Shown one piece after another: positions 1 to 8,663 of a DNA stretch of 64,000 nucleotides (its first letter is position 1; each line of letters starts with the position of its first letter). The stretch spans positions 62,001 to 126,000 of the forward strand of contig JBMNGN010000003.1 in the NCBI GenBank assembly GCA_050949865.1. The letters are read 5' to 3'. The translations under genes were made by a program, and so were the position numbers. This DNA is from JBMNGN01 sp050949865 (GTDB taxonomy: Bacteria; Bacillota; Syntrophomonadia; Syntrophomonadales; Syntrophomonadaceae). Below the pieces are notes generated by a model that saw only the letters and a program-made list of their open reading frames with translations, made no database searches and was not told the origin of the DNA.

Positions 1-130
1 TAGAATTCTCTGGGCAACCAAGTTTTTCCCTCCTCGTTATAAGCGATCCAACCTCTTTTTTCATCCCCAAAATATTCCTGCTGCCTGGTTAATCCTCAAA
101 ATCCTAGAGCAAAACAAAAAGGAAGGAATA

Positions 131-170
131 AAAAGGGTTATTGTTTAGTAAACCACGCTAAAACCCTTCT
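131..170 (-). terminator. possible terminator after the long acyl-CoA dehydrogenase
   Basis: Read on the minus strand, the stop codon region holds AAGGGTTT and, after a loop, AACCCTTTTTATT. This gives a short stem followed by a modest T run. The stem is weak and overlaps the last codons, so this is a tentative call. Bases 1-130 beyond it hold nothing I can recognise. Confidence 0.3.
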
Positions 171-1978
171 TCTGGCATCTCAATTGCCGAGGTATCAGCG
201 TTGAATATGTTGCTGGCCAAATAAGTGATCTTGGGAACCACATTATGGATGTAATAGCGGGCGGTTAATACCTTTCCTTTGTAAAAAGCATAATCAAAAT
301 GGTCGGGGCCAATTTCCTTCAACCGCTGCTGGGCTATCCAGGCCTGATCCAGGATCAATTGTCCGCAGATCAGCATTGAACAACAGTGCAAGATTCGGGT
401 TGAGTACAATGGTACCAAGGCTGGGTTTTTGCCCCTCAATTGTGATATGCACCACTGGTAAATCTGTTGCACTGTATTCCAGGCCTCTTCTAGGACCTTT
501 ACTTCCTGAACAAAATCATCCGAGGAGGCGCATTTATCGATACCGGATTTAATCTCTGCCATCCAGTAATCAAAGACCTGGCCTTTTTCCATTCCAAATT
601 TCCTGCCTACCAGGTCCAGGGACTGAATAAAGTTGGTTCCCTCCCAGATAGAATAAATCTTTACATCCCTGGCACACTGCGCCACCGGGTATTCCTCCGA
701 ATAGCCATAGCCGCCAAATACCTGGATTGCCTCTGCACACAGTTCCCAGGCCACATCAGAGCAATAGGCCTTAAGCAAGGGGGTGCTTATTTCCAGCAGG
801 TCACTGGCATTTTTCCTCACCTGGGGGTCGGGAGCTTCCCGCGACATATCCAGCAAATAAGCCATCTTCATACATAAAGCCCGCATCGCCTCATTATGTG
901 ATTTCATATTCATGAGCATACGCCGCACATCTTCGTGTTGGATTATAGGTACCCGGCCAGCCTTAGGGTTGGTGAAAGGACGGCCTTGAATCCTTTCTTT
1001 GGCATATTGCAGTGCGTAGGAATAGGCAGCCGAAGCTACTGCTAATGCCATTTGGCCGGTTTTTATACGTGAACCGTTTACCATCTGGAACATCTGGCTC
1101 ATTCCTTCTGCGATACCTTTTTCATTGGGGGGATTGCCGATCAATATTCCCCGGCACTCATTATTTTCTCCGAAGTTCAGTACTGCTGTGGCGGAGCCTT
1201 TTAGGCCCATCTTACGTTCGATACCCACCGTAGTTACATCATTGGATGCCCCTAAACTGCCGTCGGCATTAACCCAGATCTTGGGCACAATAAATAAGGA
1301 AAGTCCCTTAGTGCCGCTGGCCGCCCCGTCAATCCGGGCCAACAGCAGGTGGATTATATTCTCGGTGATGTCATGATCTCCGCCGGTAATAAAACACTTG
1401 CTGCCCTTAATCTTGTATATGCGGGGGTCATCGGTGGGGTAAGCCTTGGTCATAAAGTCCCCTGCATCGGAGCCGCCGGATGGTTCTGTAAGGCACATGG
1501 TTCCGCTCCATTGCCCGCTGAACAATTTTTCACAGAATAGATCTTGAGCCGCTTGATCGGCAAATTTTTGAATTAGATTGCCAGCTCCCGAACAGAGCAG
1601 ATAGTAGGGGGGGAAAGAAGGATTAGCCGAAAAGAACATTTCCGTACCGATATTAGTTATGGAGTAGGGCAGGGCTCCCTCTGTTTTGAGATAGTCATTG
1701 GTTGCCCCCCAGCCGCTCTTCTGGATGTGCCAGTAAGCCTTGTGGAAAGACGGTGGTACCGTAACCTTGCCCTCCTTGAAAGTGGCTTGAATATTATCAC
1801 TATCTTCACGGGTAGGTGCTACTATTTCTTTGGCTACTTTATGCAATTGGTCAATTATCATGTCTAAATCATCAACCGACCAGGCATTAAAGCGTTCCAA
1901 GGCAAAAATCTGCCCCATGTCCAGCCATTCTTTACAAATAAACTTAAAATCCCTTTTGCTAATAAGAAATTCCGCCAT
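158..1978 (-). CDS. long-form acyl-CoA dehydrogenase (FadE/DmdC type)
   Basis: This 606-residue FAD-linked acyl-CoA dehydrogenase would carry out the first, alpha-beta desaturating step of beta-oxidation. The N-terminal extension, the central FAD fold with TEPSGGSD near residue 165, and a C-terminal extension of about 130 residues match the ~600-residue subfamily that includes Bacillus FadE and DmdC. The catalytic-Glu motif IWEGTNFIQ lies near residue 445 and is intact. The ATG follows AAAGGAGGG at a good distance. The gene lies 192 bp downstream of the FadN-like gene on the same strand. I saw no sigma-54 promoter of its own, so cotranscription is likely, although a weak hairpin lies in the gap. 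Substrate chain length cannot be read from sequence. Confidence 0.93.
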   Translation of the reverse strand: MAEFLISKRDFKFICKEWLDMGQIFALERFNAWSVDDLDMIIDQLHKVAKEIVAPTREDSDNIQATFKEGKVTVPPSFHKAYWHIQKSGWGATNDYLKTEGALPYSITNIGTEMFFSANPSFPPYYLLCSGAGNLIQKFADQAAQDLFCEKLFSGQWSGTMCLTEPSGGSDAGDFMTKAYPTDDPRIYKIKGSKCFITGGDHDITENIIHLLLARIDGAASGTKGLSLFIVPKIWVNADGSLGASNDVTTVGIERKMGLKGSATAVLNFGENNECRGILIGNPPNEKGIAEGMSQMFQMVNGSRIKTGQMALAVASAAYSYALQYAKERIQGRPFTNPKAGRVPIIQHEDVRRMLMNMKSHNEAMRALCMKMAYLLDMSREAPDPQVRKNASDLLEISTPLLKAYCSDVAWELCAEAIQVFGGYGYSEEYPVAQCARDVKIYSIWEGTNFIQSLDLVGRKFGMEKGQVFDYWMAEIKSGIDKCASSDDFVQEVKVLEEAWNTVQQIYQWCISQLRGKNPALVPLYSTRILHCCSMLICGQLILDQAWIAQQRLKEIGPDHFDYAFYKGKVLTARYYIHNVVPKITYLASNIFNADTSAIEMPEEGF

Positions 1979-2140
1979 CGTAAACCCTCCTTTAAAACCT
2001 CTATTTATTAATAGCCTTTAAACACTGCCGGCCTTCCAGATAAATGCCTGTATACTATCTTTTTGGTCCTCAGTACCGTATAACATGGTCCAGGCATCCA
2101 ACCTTAGTCCGGTGTATATATCACAACTCCAAAATGCGTT

Positions 2141-2160
2141 ATTAGCTGCTTTTGGCTAAT
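2141..2160 (-). terminator. weak hairpin between fadN-like gene and acyl-CoA dehydrogenase
   Basis: ATTAGC (2141-2146) and GCTAAT (2155-2160) form a 6-bp stem just past the stop codon of the FadN-like gene. No T tract follows, so it may attenuate or process the transcript rather than stop it. Confidence 0.3.
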
Positions 2161-2170
2161 CGTAAGGAAA

Positions 2171-4552
2171 TTAGTTGCGCAATGGTTTGCCTTTGGTCAG
2201 CATACTCGTTATCCGTTCTTGGGTTTTTGCTTCACCAGCCAGGCTTAGATATGCTTCTCTTTCTAAATCCAGCAGATATTGTTCAGTAATCATGCTCCCG
2301 GCTATAATATCCCCGCCTGCCATGATATCCGCCAGTTTGCAGATTATATGCCAGTCATATTCACTGAGCATTCCCAGCCAGACTGCGTTCTTAGCCTTTA
2401 AAGGTCCCAGCGCGTTTTTGCCAATCGCTGCAAACGGTTTATTAACCGGTGAGCAATAGTTATCTTCGAGCAAGCTGAGAACCCTTTGTTTAGCGTCGTA
2501 GAGCAAGAAGTCATTGTTTAGGGTAATTTTATCGGTGGCTTTTGCATAACCAAGGTTTTTCGCATCTTTACCGCTCCCGGAGACTTTGGCCTGGTAAAGG
2601 TTGGTATGGAATGGGGTCAGGAAATCCAATACAAAGGCTGAAGTCCCTTTTACTTTTTCCATAGCCCGCAGAACCAGTTCTTTTACTGCTCCATGGGCAG
2701 GGACCAAACCGGCGCTAAAATCAACTAATCCCATGGAGGTTTCACCAGCCAGCTGGATACCGGCTGCCTGCATGGCCATCTCGCAGCCGCTTCCCCTGGT
2801 TTGACCGTAAACTGCAGCTACGATGGGTTTATCAGAGTATTTAATCGCCATAAATGTATCTTGAGCGTTCTTTAAGGCTGCATCAATAGCATCCCAGTTC
2901 TTGTTGTTTATCTGTTCCATAACCCAGGCCAGATCATTTCCGGTGCAGAAGTTACTGCCGGAACCGGTAATAACCATGCCTTCCCAGTTTTTATTAAGCT
3001 CTTCCTGGGCTTTCTTGATGAAGTCAATAGCGGCACCATTGATAAAAGTAGACTTGTTGGTGAGCTGGAGGCATACAACTCCATCACCGATATCATATAG
3101 GGAGCCTGCGGGATCAGATAAGACTTCCTTGTTTTGGGCCTTTAGTTCAGGCAGTACAATAACTTCCGGCTTATGCTGGATAGGAACATATTTCTTGGCC
3201 ACAGCGCAATAGTAATACTCAACCCCAGCTTCGGTCTTATAGAAAGAGGTAATTCCGGCTGCCAGCATTTCTTTTACCCAGGCCGGAATTTGGCAGCCTT
3301 CAGCTTCCATCCGGGCGATATATTTGGGAAGGTCAAGGCCATTCCACATTTCAAAAGGGCCGGCCGCATAGTTGTAACCCCATCGCATGGCCAGGTCTAT
3401 ATTAAGCAGATCGTCGGAGATTTCACCGATTTTAGCGGCAGCGTATAGAAAATGGTCGCGTTGATGCCGCCATACAAACTGAGCGGCCACATCGTCGGAT
3501 TCGAAGAATATCTCCATTTTCTTGGTAAACGATTTTTCCTTAAGAGCAGCATCAACACTGGGGAAAGATACTGGTTTTATCGGGCGATATTCAAAGGAAT
3601 TCAGATCAATAACTAGTTTTTCCGGGCCTTGTTTCTTGTAAAAGCCGCTGCCCGTCTTGTTGCCCAGATATCCCCGGTTGATAAGCTGATAGTAGAAAGC
3701 GGGTCTTTTAAACAATTCCTTTTCTGCACCACTGACCGCATTAAAAACTGTATTACCGGAGGCAACGGAAATATCCAAACCCACCAGGTCAGCTAAGCCG
3801 TAGACTGCCGTTTTCGGGCGTCCCATGGCCGGGCCGGCAATAGCATCCACTTCTTCAATAGAAAGATTCATTTCGGCAGTTTTTTGAGTAAAAGACATGC
3901 CTGCCTGTACCCCTAGACGGTTAGCGATAAAATTTGGAGTATCTTTACAACGAACGATGACCTTGCCCAGAACTTTTTCCCCAAAATCAGCCATGAAGTC
4001 TACCACTTCAGGCAGGGTGTCATGACAGGGAATTATCTCCAATAATTTCATATAGCGCACGGGATTAAAGAAGTGGGTTCCCAGCCAATATTGCCTGAAT
4101 TCCAGGGGCATTTCCTCAACAATTCTATTAACTGAAATACCGGAAGTATTGGTTGAAACGATAGTACCCTGGTTGATAAAAGGGGCCACCTTTTTAATGA
4201 CGGCCTTTTTAGTCCCTAGGTCTTCCGGCACAACTTCCACAATCCAATCGCACTCTGACAGCCAGGACAGGTTATCTTCCATATTGCCAACCGTAATGAG
4301 ATCAGCATCTTCCTTGTTCATTATCTGAGGAGGGCGGCCTTTAAGAACCATCTGTTTGTTAGCCTCGGCGATCTTATTGCGGAATGCGGGATTCTCAGGG
4401 GTAGAGTATTTCTTCCGATCCGCTTCAGTAAATTCTTGGGGGACAATATCCAGCAAATAACTTTTTATGCCGGCATTGGCCAGGTGGGCTGCAATTCCGC
4501 TGCCCATAGTTCCTGAGCCGAGTATGGCTGCCCTTTTAATTCTTTTCTTCAT
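2171..4552 (-). CDS. fadN: 3-hydroxyacyl-CoA dehydrogenase / enoyl-CoA hydratase fusion (FadN-like)
   Basis: A 793-residue bifunctional beta-oxidation enzyme. The N-terminal Rossmann domain carries GSGTMGSGIA (residues ~12-21), followed by both halves of the hydroxyacyl-CoA dehydrogenase domain and a C-terminal crotonase domain (about residue 490 on). This order matches Bacillus FadN, not E. coli FadB, where the hydratase comes first. In the crotonase domain the first catalytic Glu is kept (GSGCEMA), but the second position reads MGLVDFSAGL, an Asp where Glu is usual. The start is the ATG preceded by GGAGG eight bases upstream; an in-frame ATG at 4603 lies upstream and has no ribosome site. 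A sigma-54 promoter sits about 35 bp upstream. No FadA-type thiolase follows it. Confidence 0.93.
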   Translation of the reverse strand: MKKRIKRAAILGSGTMGSGIAAHLANAGIKSYLLDIVPQEFTEADRKKYSTPENPAFRNKIAEANKQMVLKGRPPQIMNKEDADLITVGNMEDNLSWLSECDWIVEVVPEDLGTKKAVIKKVAPFINQGTIVSTNTSGISVNRIVEEMPLEFRQYWLGTHFFNPVRYMKLLEIIPCHDTLPEVVDFMADFGEKVLGKVIVRCKDTPNFIANRLGVQAGMSFTQKTAEMNLSIEEVDAIAGPAMGRPKTAVYGLADLVGLDISVASGNTVFNAVSGAEKELFKRPAFYYQLINRGYLGNKTGSGFYKKQGPEKLVIDLNSFEYRPIKPVSFPSVDAALKEKSFTKKMEIFFESDDVAAQFVWRHQRDHFLYAAAKIGEISDDLLNIDLAMRWGYNYAAGPFEMWNGLDLPKYIARMEAEGCQIPAWVKEMLAAGITSFYKTEAGVEYYYCAVAKKYVPIQHKPEVIVLPELKAQNKEVLSDPAGSLYDIGDGVVCLQLTNKSTFINGAAIDFIKKAQEELNKNWEGMVITGSGSNFCTGNDLAWVMEQINNKNWDAIDAALKNAQDTFMAIKYSDKPIVAAVYGQTRGSGCEMAMQAAGIQLAGETSMGLVDFSAGLVPAHGAVKELVLRAMEKVKGTSAFVLDFLTPFHTNLYQAKVSGSGKDAKNLGYAKATDKITLNNDFLLYDAKQRVLSLLEDNYCSPVNKPFAAIGKNALGPLKAKNAVWLGMLSEYDWHIICKLADIMAGGDIIAGSMITEQYLLDLEREAYLSLAGEAKTQERITSMLTKGKPLRN

Positions 4553-4586
4553 TAAGCATACCTCCAATCTTGTATAGAAGATTACT

Positions 4587-4602
4587 AGCAAATACCATGC
4601 CA
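4587..4602 (-). promoter_or_regulatory. sigma-54 (-24/-12) promoter of the fadN-like operon
   Basis: The minus strand reads TGGCATGGTATTTGCT, against the consensus TGGCACGNNNNTTGCW: one mismatch (T for C at position 6), with GG and GC exactly spaced. Transcription would begin near 4575, about 23 bases before the ATG at 4552 and just upstream of its GGAGG site. This is the closest promoter-to-gene arrangement of the three found. Confidence 0.8.
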
Positions 4603-4699
4603 AGTAGGGTTATAATCAATTATTCCTTGTAATTGCCGCCCAAGGTTATGATCTTTTTGGTCAAAACACCCGCATCTGAGCCAGGTAGTCACTTAAGGC

Positions 4700-4716
4700 T
4701 GACACACACTGTGCCA
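4700..4716. promoter_or_regulatory. enhancer-like palindrome, copy 1 (TGRCAC-N5-GTGYCA)
   Basis: TGACAC-ACACT-GTGCCA on the plus strand lies about 100 bp upstream of the sigma-54 promoter at 4587-4602, the normal place for an activator site. Further GTCAC/GTGAC half-sites flank it (4689-4693 and 4718-4722). The same architecture recurs at 7167 and 13329. The rest of the 360-bp gap (4553-4912) holds only the promoter and a hairpin. Confidence 0.65.
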
Positions 4717-4851
4717 TTGTGACCCTTCGGAATAGAACTGAGACATAACTGAAAGGTCATTTTCAAAGGCTTCTAATTTTAACCTTCATAGGATTATTTG
4801 CTTATGCATGAAAACTAGGGCTAATTTGATAGGATACACATGGGAAAGGGG

Positions 4852-4878
4852 GGAAGCATAAACCACTTTTATGCTTCC
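4852..4878 (-). terminator. strong hairpin after the acyl-CoA synthetase gene
   Basis: GGAAGCATAAA and TTTATGCTTCC form a perfect 11-bp stem with a 5-base loop, 35 bp past the synthetase stop codon. A C run rather than a T run follows on the minus strand, so it is not a classical intrinsic terminator. It also separates the synthetase transcript from the regulatory region of the fadN-like gene. Confidence 0.5.
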
Positions 4879-4912
4879 AACTGGGTGTTATTCTTCCTTG
4901 GCCTTTTGGAGG

Positions 4913-6493
4913 TTATATTTGCCGATCTCTACCCGCCCAATAAGGTGCTCTGAGCAGTTTTTTGTCAATCTTTCCAGCAGCTGTAAGGGGCAGTTGGTTC
5001 ATGGTGATGAATTTGATCTTCTTGGGTACCATATATTTGGCAGTACGCTCCTTACAATAGGTGATTAATTCTTCTTCACTAGCAGCGGCCCCCTCTTTTA
5101 AAACAGCATACACACATACTGCTTCGCCCCAGTTGTCGTCAGGTATACCAAAACATGCACTAACAGCTACAGACGGATGCTGAGCCAAAACACTTTCAAC
5201 TTCCTTGGGATACACGTTCATACCACCGCTTATAATCATATCCTTTTTGCGGTCAACTATATAGAGGAAGCCATACTCGTCGAATTCACCGATATCCCCG
5301 GTGTGTAACCACCCGTCAACTATGGTTTTGGCGGTCAGCTCGGGATTATTTAAATATCCCACCGCATTGTATGCTGATTTGACACAAATTTCCCCGCGTT
5401 CTCCCAGAGGTACTTCATTATTATTTTCATCCAGGATCTTTACTTCCACCATAGGAAGTACCTTACCACAGCTAGCCAGTGCCCTGGGGTAGTTTTCCAA
5501 TGCCCACATATGATCAAATTTCGATAAGGTGGTTACCAGGTTGGGGACTTCAGTTAAGCCATAGCTTTGTCTGAAGATCGGTCCCATCAATTCTATAGCT
5601 TCTACTAACCGTTCAGGTATCATGGGAGAGGTGCCATAAGTGACACTGGTAAGCGAACTGAAATCAAGCTTCATTTTTCTGCCCAGTTCCACGATCCGGT
5701 AAAGTATGGTGGGGATAGTAGAAAGGGTAGTAATCTGTTTATCCTTAATAGTTTTCAAAAGCAGTCCCATATCAAAATTGCGGCTAACAAAGCAGTGCGC
5801 TCCGCCACATAGAGCAGTCCAGAACATTAACCCGCTGGCATGTTGTAAGGGTGTTGCAAAGTAAACCCGGGTATTCTGATCCATGGTGCTTTCCACCAGA
5901 TGGGCAATGATATTCATGGCGGTACCATATTGTGACTGCATTACCCCCTTGGGAGCTCCGGTAGTTCCCCCGGTAAAACCTATTCTGCAAATATCATCAG
6001 GAGAAGCCTGGGGCAGGTTGGCAACCGGTTTTGCTTCATTCCAATCAAATATAATGAATTCTTCAGGGTAATCAACTCCCATGCCGGGAATACCTACAAT
6101 TTTTACATTAGGATCAACTTCCTGTTTATGCTTGAGTACGGCCTCAATATGCTTTTGATTGGTAGACACAATAACTACTTTAGGTCTTAGCTGATTGAGA
6201 ATACTTTCTAGTTCCCGCACCCCCAGCATTTCATTTAAAGAGGATAAGGTTGCCCCGCACATAACCCCGGCTTTGCTAAATATGGAAAATTCAATACTAT
6301 TAGGGATTATCAGACATACCCGGGTGCAAGGCAAAATGTTTAGCTTGGTGTGATAGTAGCCGGCTACTGCGGTAATCTTATCTAATAATTCCCGATAGGT
6401 AATGGTCTCTTCGCTGGGAATCATGGTTATAGCAGGAGAATCCTTAAACCTTCTCATACCTCTAAACAACAGTGACTGAATGGTATAGCTCAT
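4913..6493 (-). CDS. fatty acyl-CoA synthetase, AMP-forming
   Basis: A 526-residue ANL-superfamily ligase that would activate a fatty acid to its CoA thioester with ATP, feeding the neighbouring beta-oxidation genes. Visible motifs are the P-loop GFTGGTTGAPKG (near residue 170), YGLTE (A5), HTGDIGEFDEYGFLYIVDRKKD (A7-A8, given here in short form around residues 400-420), ISGGMNVYPKEVE, and the C-terminal catalytic lysine in AAGKIDKK. Length is typical of medium/long-chain enzymes. The ATG at 6493 follows GGGAGG seven bases upstream; an earlier in-frame ATG at 6514 lies upstream and has no such site. A sigma-54 promoter lies 525 bp upstream, which leaves an unusually long leader. The substrate is inferred from context only. 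Confidence 0.9.
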   Translation of the reverse strand: MSYTIQSLLFRGMRRFKDSPAITMIPSEETITYRELLDKITAVAGYYHTKLNILPCTRVCLIIPNSIEFSIFSKAGVMCGATLSSLNEMLGVRELESILNQLRPKVVIVSTNQKHIEAVLKHKQEVDPNVKIVGIPGMGVDYPEEFIIFDWNEAKPVANLPQASPDDICRIGFTGGTTGAPKGVMQSQYGTAMNIIAHLVESTMDQNTRVYFATPLQHASGLMFWTALCGGAHCFVSRNFDMGLLLKTIKDKQITTLSTIPTILYRIVELGRKMKLDFSSLTSVTYGTSPMIPERLVEAIELMGPIFRQSYGLTEVPNLVTTLSKFDHMWALENYPRALASCGKVLPMVEVKILDENNNEVPLGERGEICVKSAYNAVGYLNNPELTAKTIVDGWLHTGDIGEFDEYGFLYIVDRKKDMIISGGMNVYPKEVESVLAQHPSVAVSACFGIPDDNWGEAVCVYAVLKEGAAASEEELITYCKERTAKYMVPKKIKFITMNQLPLTAAGKIDKKLLRAPYWAGRDRQI

Positions 6494-6849
6494 ATTTTTA
6501 CCTCCCCAAGACAATTTAAAAAAATTAAATTAAAGGAATCACCCATCTTTTTTCTCACTGAACCTGTTTTCCAAACTCCCTCCCTTCATGTACACATGTA
6601 TTTAGGAACACAGTTTTGCTATTAGGGAAAGGCTGCCATTCAGCGATGTAGTGCTCCAGTTCATGCAAGACCCATCCTGTTTGGATGTTTACCAGGGTTT
6701 TTAAAGTAAAAGAAAACCATGAATCTCCTGGAGTGTTTGCCTGGAGAAGCTAGGTCAGGTGAACCTTGGCCTGAAATTGCCCACCATCATGGATAACTAT
6801 TAGATTTTGCTGAACTGTGCAGATTAAAAAGCTTGGAAATATTAGCGGA

Positions 6850-7016
6850 ATGTTAGAATTTGAAGACAATCCAACTGCTGCGGATACTGTTGCCAATAGT
6901 GCCTTGACCATGCTTTAGTCCAACATCAGGGCACAACCAATGGCATTACTTTCCCGGAATGCTGCTGCAACGTTTTGGGCGGGTACAGTACGGGAAAGGT
7001 ATGCTTATTATATTTA
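6850..7016 (+). pseudogene. short coding-like patch with an in-frame stop, unidentified
   Basis: From the ATG at 6850 the plus strand reads 22 sense codons, a TAG, then about 32 further sense codons to TAA. The peptide is plausible in composition (for example NPTAADTVANSALTML, then SNIRAQPMALLSRNAAA). One base change (TAG to CAG) would join the halves. I do not recognise it. It may be a gene relic or chance. Otherwise the 860-bp gap 6494-7353 holds no gene I can support, only the sigma-54 promoter and palindromes listed separately. Confidence 0.2.
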
Positions 7017-7017
7017 A

Positions 7018-7033
7018 AGCAAATTTTGTACCA
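7018..7033 (-). promoter_or_regulatory. sigma-54 (-24/-12) promoter upstream of the acyl-CoA synthetase
   Basis: The minus strand reads TGGTACAAAATTTGCT, which fits the degenerate consensus TGGYACRNNNNTTGCW at every position. Transcription would start near 7006 and run toward the synthetase ATG at 6493, giving a leader of about 510 bases with no gene in it that I can support. Confidence 0.75.
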
Positions 7034-7166
7034 AAAAATGATCGAAATGTGTGCTATATAATTAAATGATCGAGCCGACCACTGCAGCTATTCGCTTTGT
7101 GGGGAGGACCAGGTGGTTGGCCTGACAAATTTACTTGGGCATTTCCTGTGAAACCATAGGCCAGAA

Positions 7167-7195
7167 TGACACGATATGTGTCACTGGCAAGTGAC
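7167..7195. promoter_or_regulatory. enhancer-like palindromes, copy 2
   Basis: TGACAC-GATAT-GTGTCA (7167-7183) is a perfect inverted repeat, and it overlaps a second one, GTCACT-GGCA-AGTGAC (7180-7195). They lie about 135-160 bp upstream of the sigma-54 promoter at 7018-7033. The core has the same 6-5-6 layout as the sites at 4700 and 13329. Confidence 0.7.
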
Positions 7196-7353
7196 ATAAT
7201 GACTCAATTGATAGCTATAGGGCGGTTTACTTTGATCATTTTCCGATTGCTGTACCTGGGAATTGTGTTTTTACAGCTGGCCGGGCATGAGCATATAGTC
7301 ATTTTTCACCAGTAAATGCACCCCCTATAAAGGTTGGAGCCCCTCTAATAGGC

Positions 7354-8283
7354 TTACTGGGTCATTTGCTTAAGAATAGCTTCGCTTCCTTTAATCATCT
7401 CCTGGATTATCTGGGAGACGCTTTTTATTTCCTTTATTAATCCCACTCCCTGGCCGCAGATAAATAAACGTTCCTCATCAACCTGATCCTTTTTATATAC
7501 CATTTTGGCAATTTCCTCATGGCTGGCTCCTCTAGATATCATCTCCTGCAGTTTATAATAAAAGTCGTTTTTAATAACATGGGCATTGTACAAACCGGTG
7601 TTGACTATAACTGAATCGGCAGCATCAGCCTTCAGAATACCTTCCCGGTACGCGTTGCCAATTTTATGGCACTCTTTACTGGCCAGGAAGGCTGTCCCCA
7701 GGCTGACTCCGCAGGCCCCCAGCACCCTGGCGGCTAAATAACCGCGGGCATCTGCAATACCGCCGGCAGCAATAACCGGTATTTTTACCGCGTCCACCAC
7801 CTGAGGCACCAGGGATAAGGTGCCGATGTGGTACTGGGAAACCATGCCACCGGCGTCAAATCCTGAAGCAATAACGGCATCTACTCCCGCTTCCTCCGCC
7901 TTTTTGGCCATAGAAGGGGTTGAAACCAAATGGATGACTATTATCCCCGCTTTTTTTAACTTGGCAGTGAAGATTTTTGCACTGCCGGCTGGGGTAATAA
8001 CTACTCCAACTTTCTCAGCAATAACTGTATCTACCAATTCGGAAGCGTTACGGGAATGCACTGGAATGTTCACCGCAAAAGGCTTATTCGTAAGTCGGCG
8101 GGTTTCCCTTATAAGCGCTTTTAAAGACTCACCAGTCTGCATAACACTAGCTAAGGTACCTAGTCCCCCTGCTTCCGATACCGCGGAAGCCAGGATGGGA
8201 TCAGTTATTCCTGCCATAGCTCCTAGCAATATGGGGTATCTGATATTTAAAAGGTTTTCCAATATGTTTGTTAAGCCGGCCAA
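7354..8283 (-). CDS. FMN-dependent nitronate monooxygenase / enoyl reductase-like protein
   Basis: A 309-residue TIM-barrel flavoprotein of the nitronate monooxygenase/FabK family (YPILLGAMAGI, then AGGIADARG near residue 175 and a phosphate-binding LGTAFL segment). It is the last gene of the beta-oxidation operon that starts near 12977. The start is most likely the TTG at 8283: GGAGG lies eight bases before it, and that GGAGG falls inside the reading frame that begins at the ATG at 8298, which has no ribosome site. Given its neighbours, action on an enoyl- or other acyl-CoA is possible, but family members differ widely and the reaction cannot be assigned. Confidence 0.85.
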   Translation of the reverse strand: MAGLTNILENLLNIRYPILLGAMAGITDPILASAVSEAGGLGTLASVMQTGESLKALIRETRRLTNKPFAVNIPVHSRNASELVDTVIAEKVGVVITPAGSAKIFTAKLKKAGIIVIHLVSTPSMAKKAEEAGVDAVIASGFDAGGMVSQYHIGTLSLVPQVVDAVKIPVIAAGGIADARGYLAARVLGACGVSLGTAFLASKECHKIGNAYREGILKADAADSVIVNTGLYNAHVIKNDFYYKLQEMISRGASHEEIAKMVYKKDQVDEERLFICGQGVGLIKEIKSVSQIIQEMIKGSEAILKQMTQ

Positions 8284-8315
8284 TTCCGACACCTCCATTT
8301 GAGCTTAAGACAAGG

Positions 8316-8576
8316 CTAAAAAGTTGCGCCTTTATCCAGCTTTACCCCTGAAGGCCCCAATAGATAATCGCCATGGCAGAAAAAACCTCGGCGGTCTCTT
8401 AATCCTATATAGCAGCTTTTGCAGAGCACCATCTTCTGGTTATAGGGCAGAGCCGGGAATTTTATATCACCACAGGTTTTATTGGGGCAGTTAATTGGGG
8501 TCAGGCGAAGGGGAGGTGCTGAGAAAACACCTGGCCAAGTAGCCTGAATTCTCCTGTTTATCTCAGCCCAGCCCCT
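8316..8576 (-). pseudogene. Cys-rich open frame without a clear start codon
   Basis: An 86-codon open stretch between the SDR and the FMN oxidoreductase, in the same direction. It has coding-like composition and a metal-binding look: CPNKTC, then CKSC, then FFCHGDYLL, ending in GVKLDKGATF. No ATG, GTG or TTG occurs in its first half. The first ATG lies inside the motif region with no ribosome site, and an ATT follows AGGAG too closely. It could be the C-terminal remnant of a larger zinc-binding protein, a gene using a rare start, or a frameshifted gene. Its stop lies 32 bp before the downstream start. I do not recognise the family. Confidence 0.45.
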
Positions 8577-8663
8577 TTAAGCTAATGTTCAAGTTGCTCT
8601 ACTCAGCTAATTTTGTGGCAAACTATTCTAACTGCTTGGGAAAATCTTGCGGTTCCTGAAATA

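Noticed and set aside
670..684. TGGCAC-ACT-GCGCCA as a further copy of the enhancer palindrome
   Set aside because: The spacer is three, not five, bases, and it lies inside the acyl-CoA dehydrogenase coding region with no sigma-54 promoter nearby.
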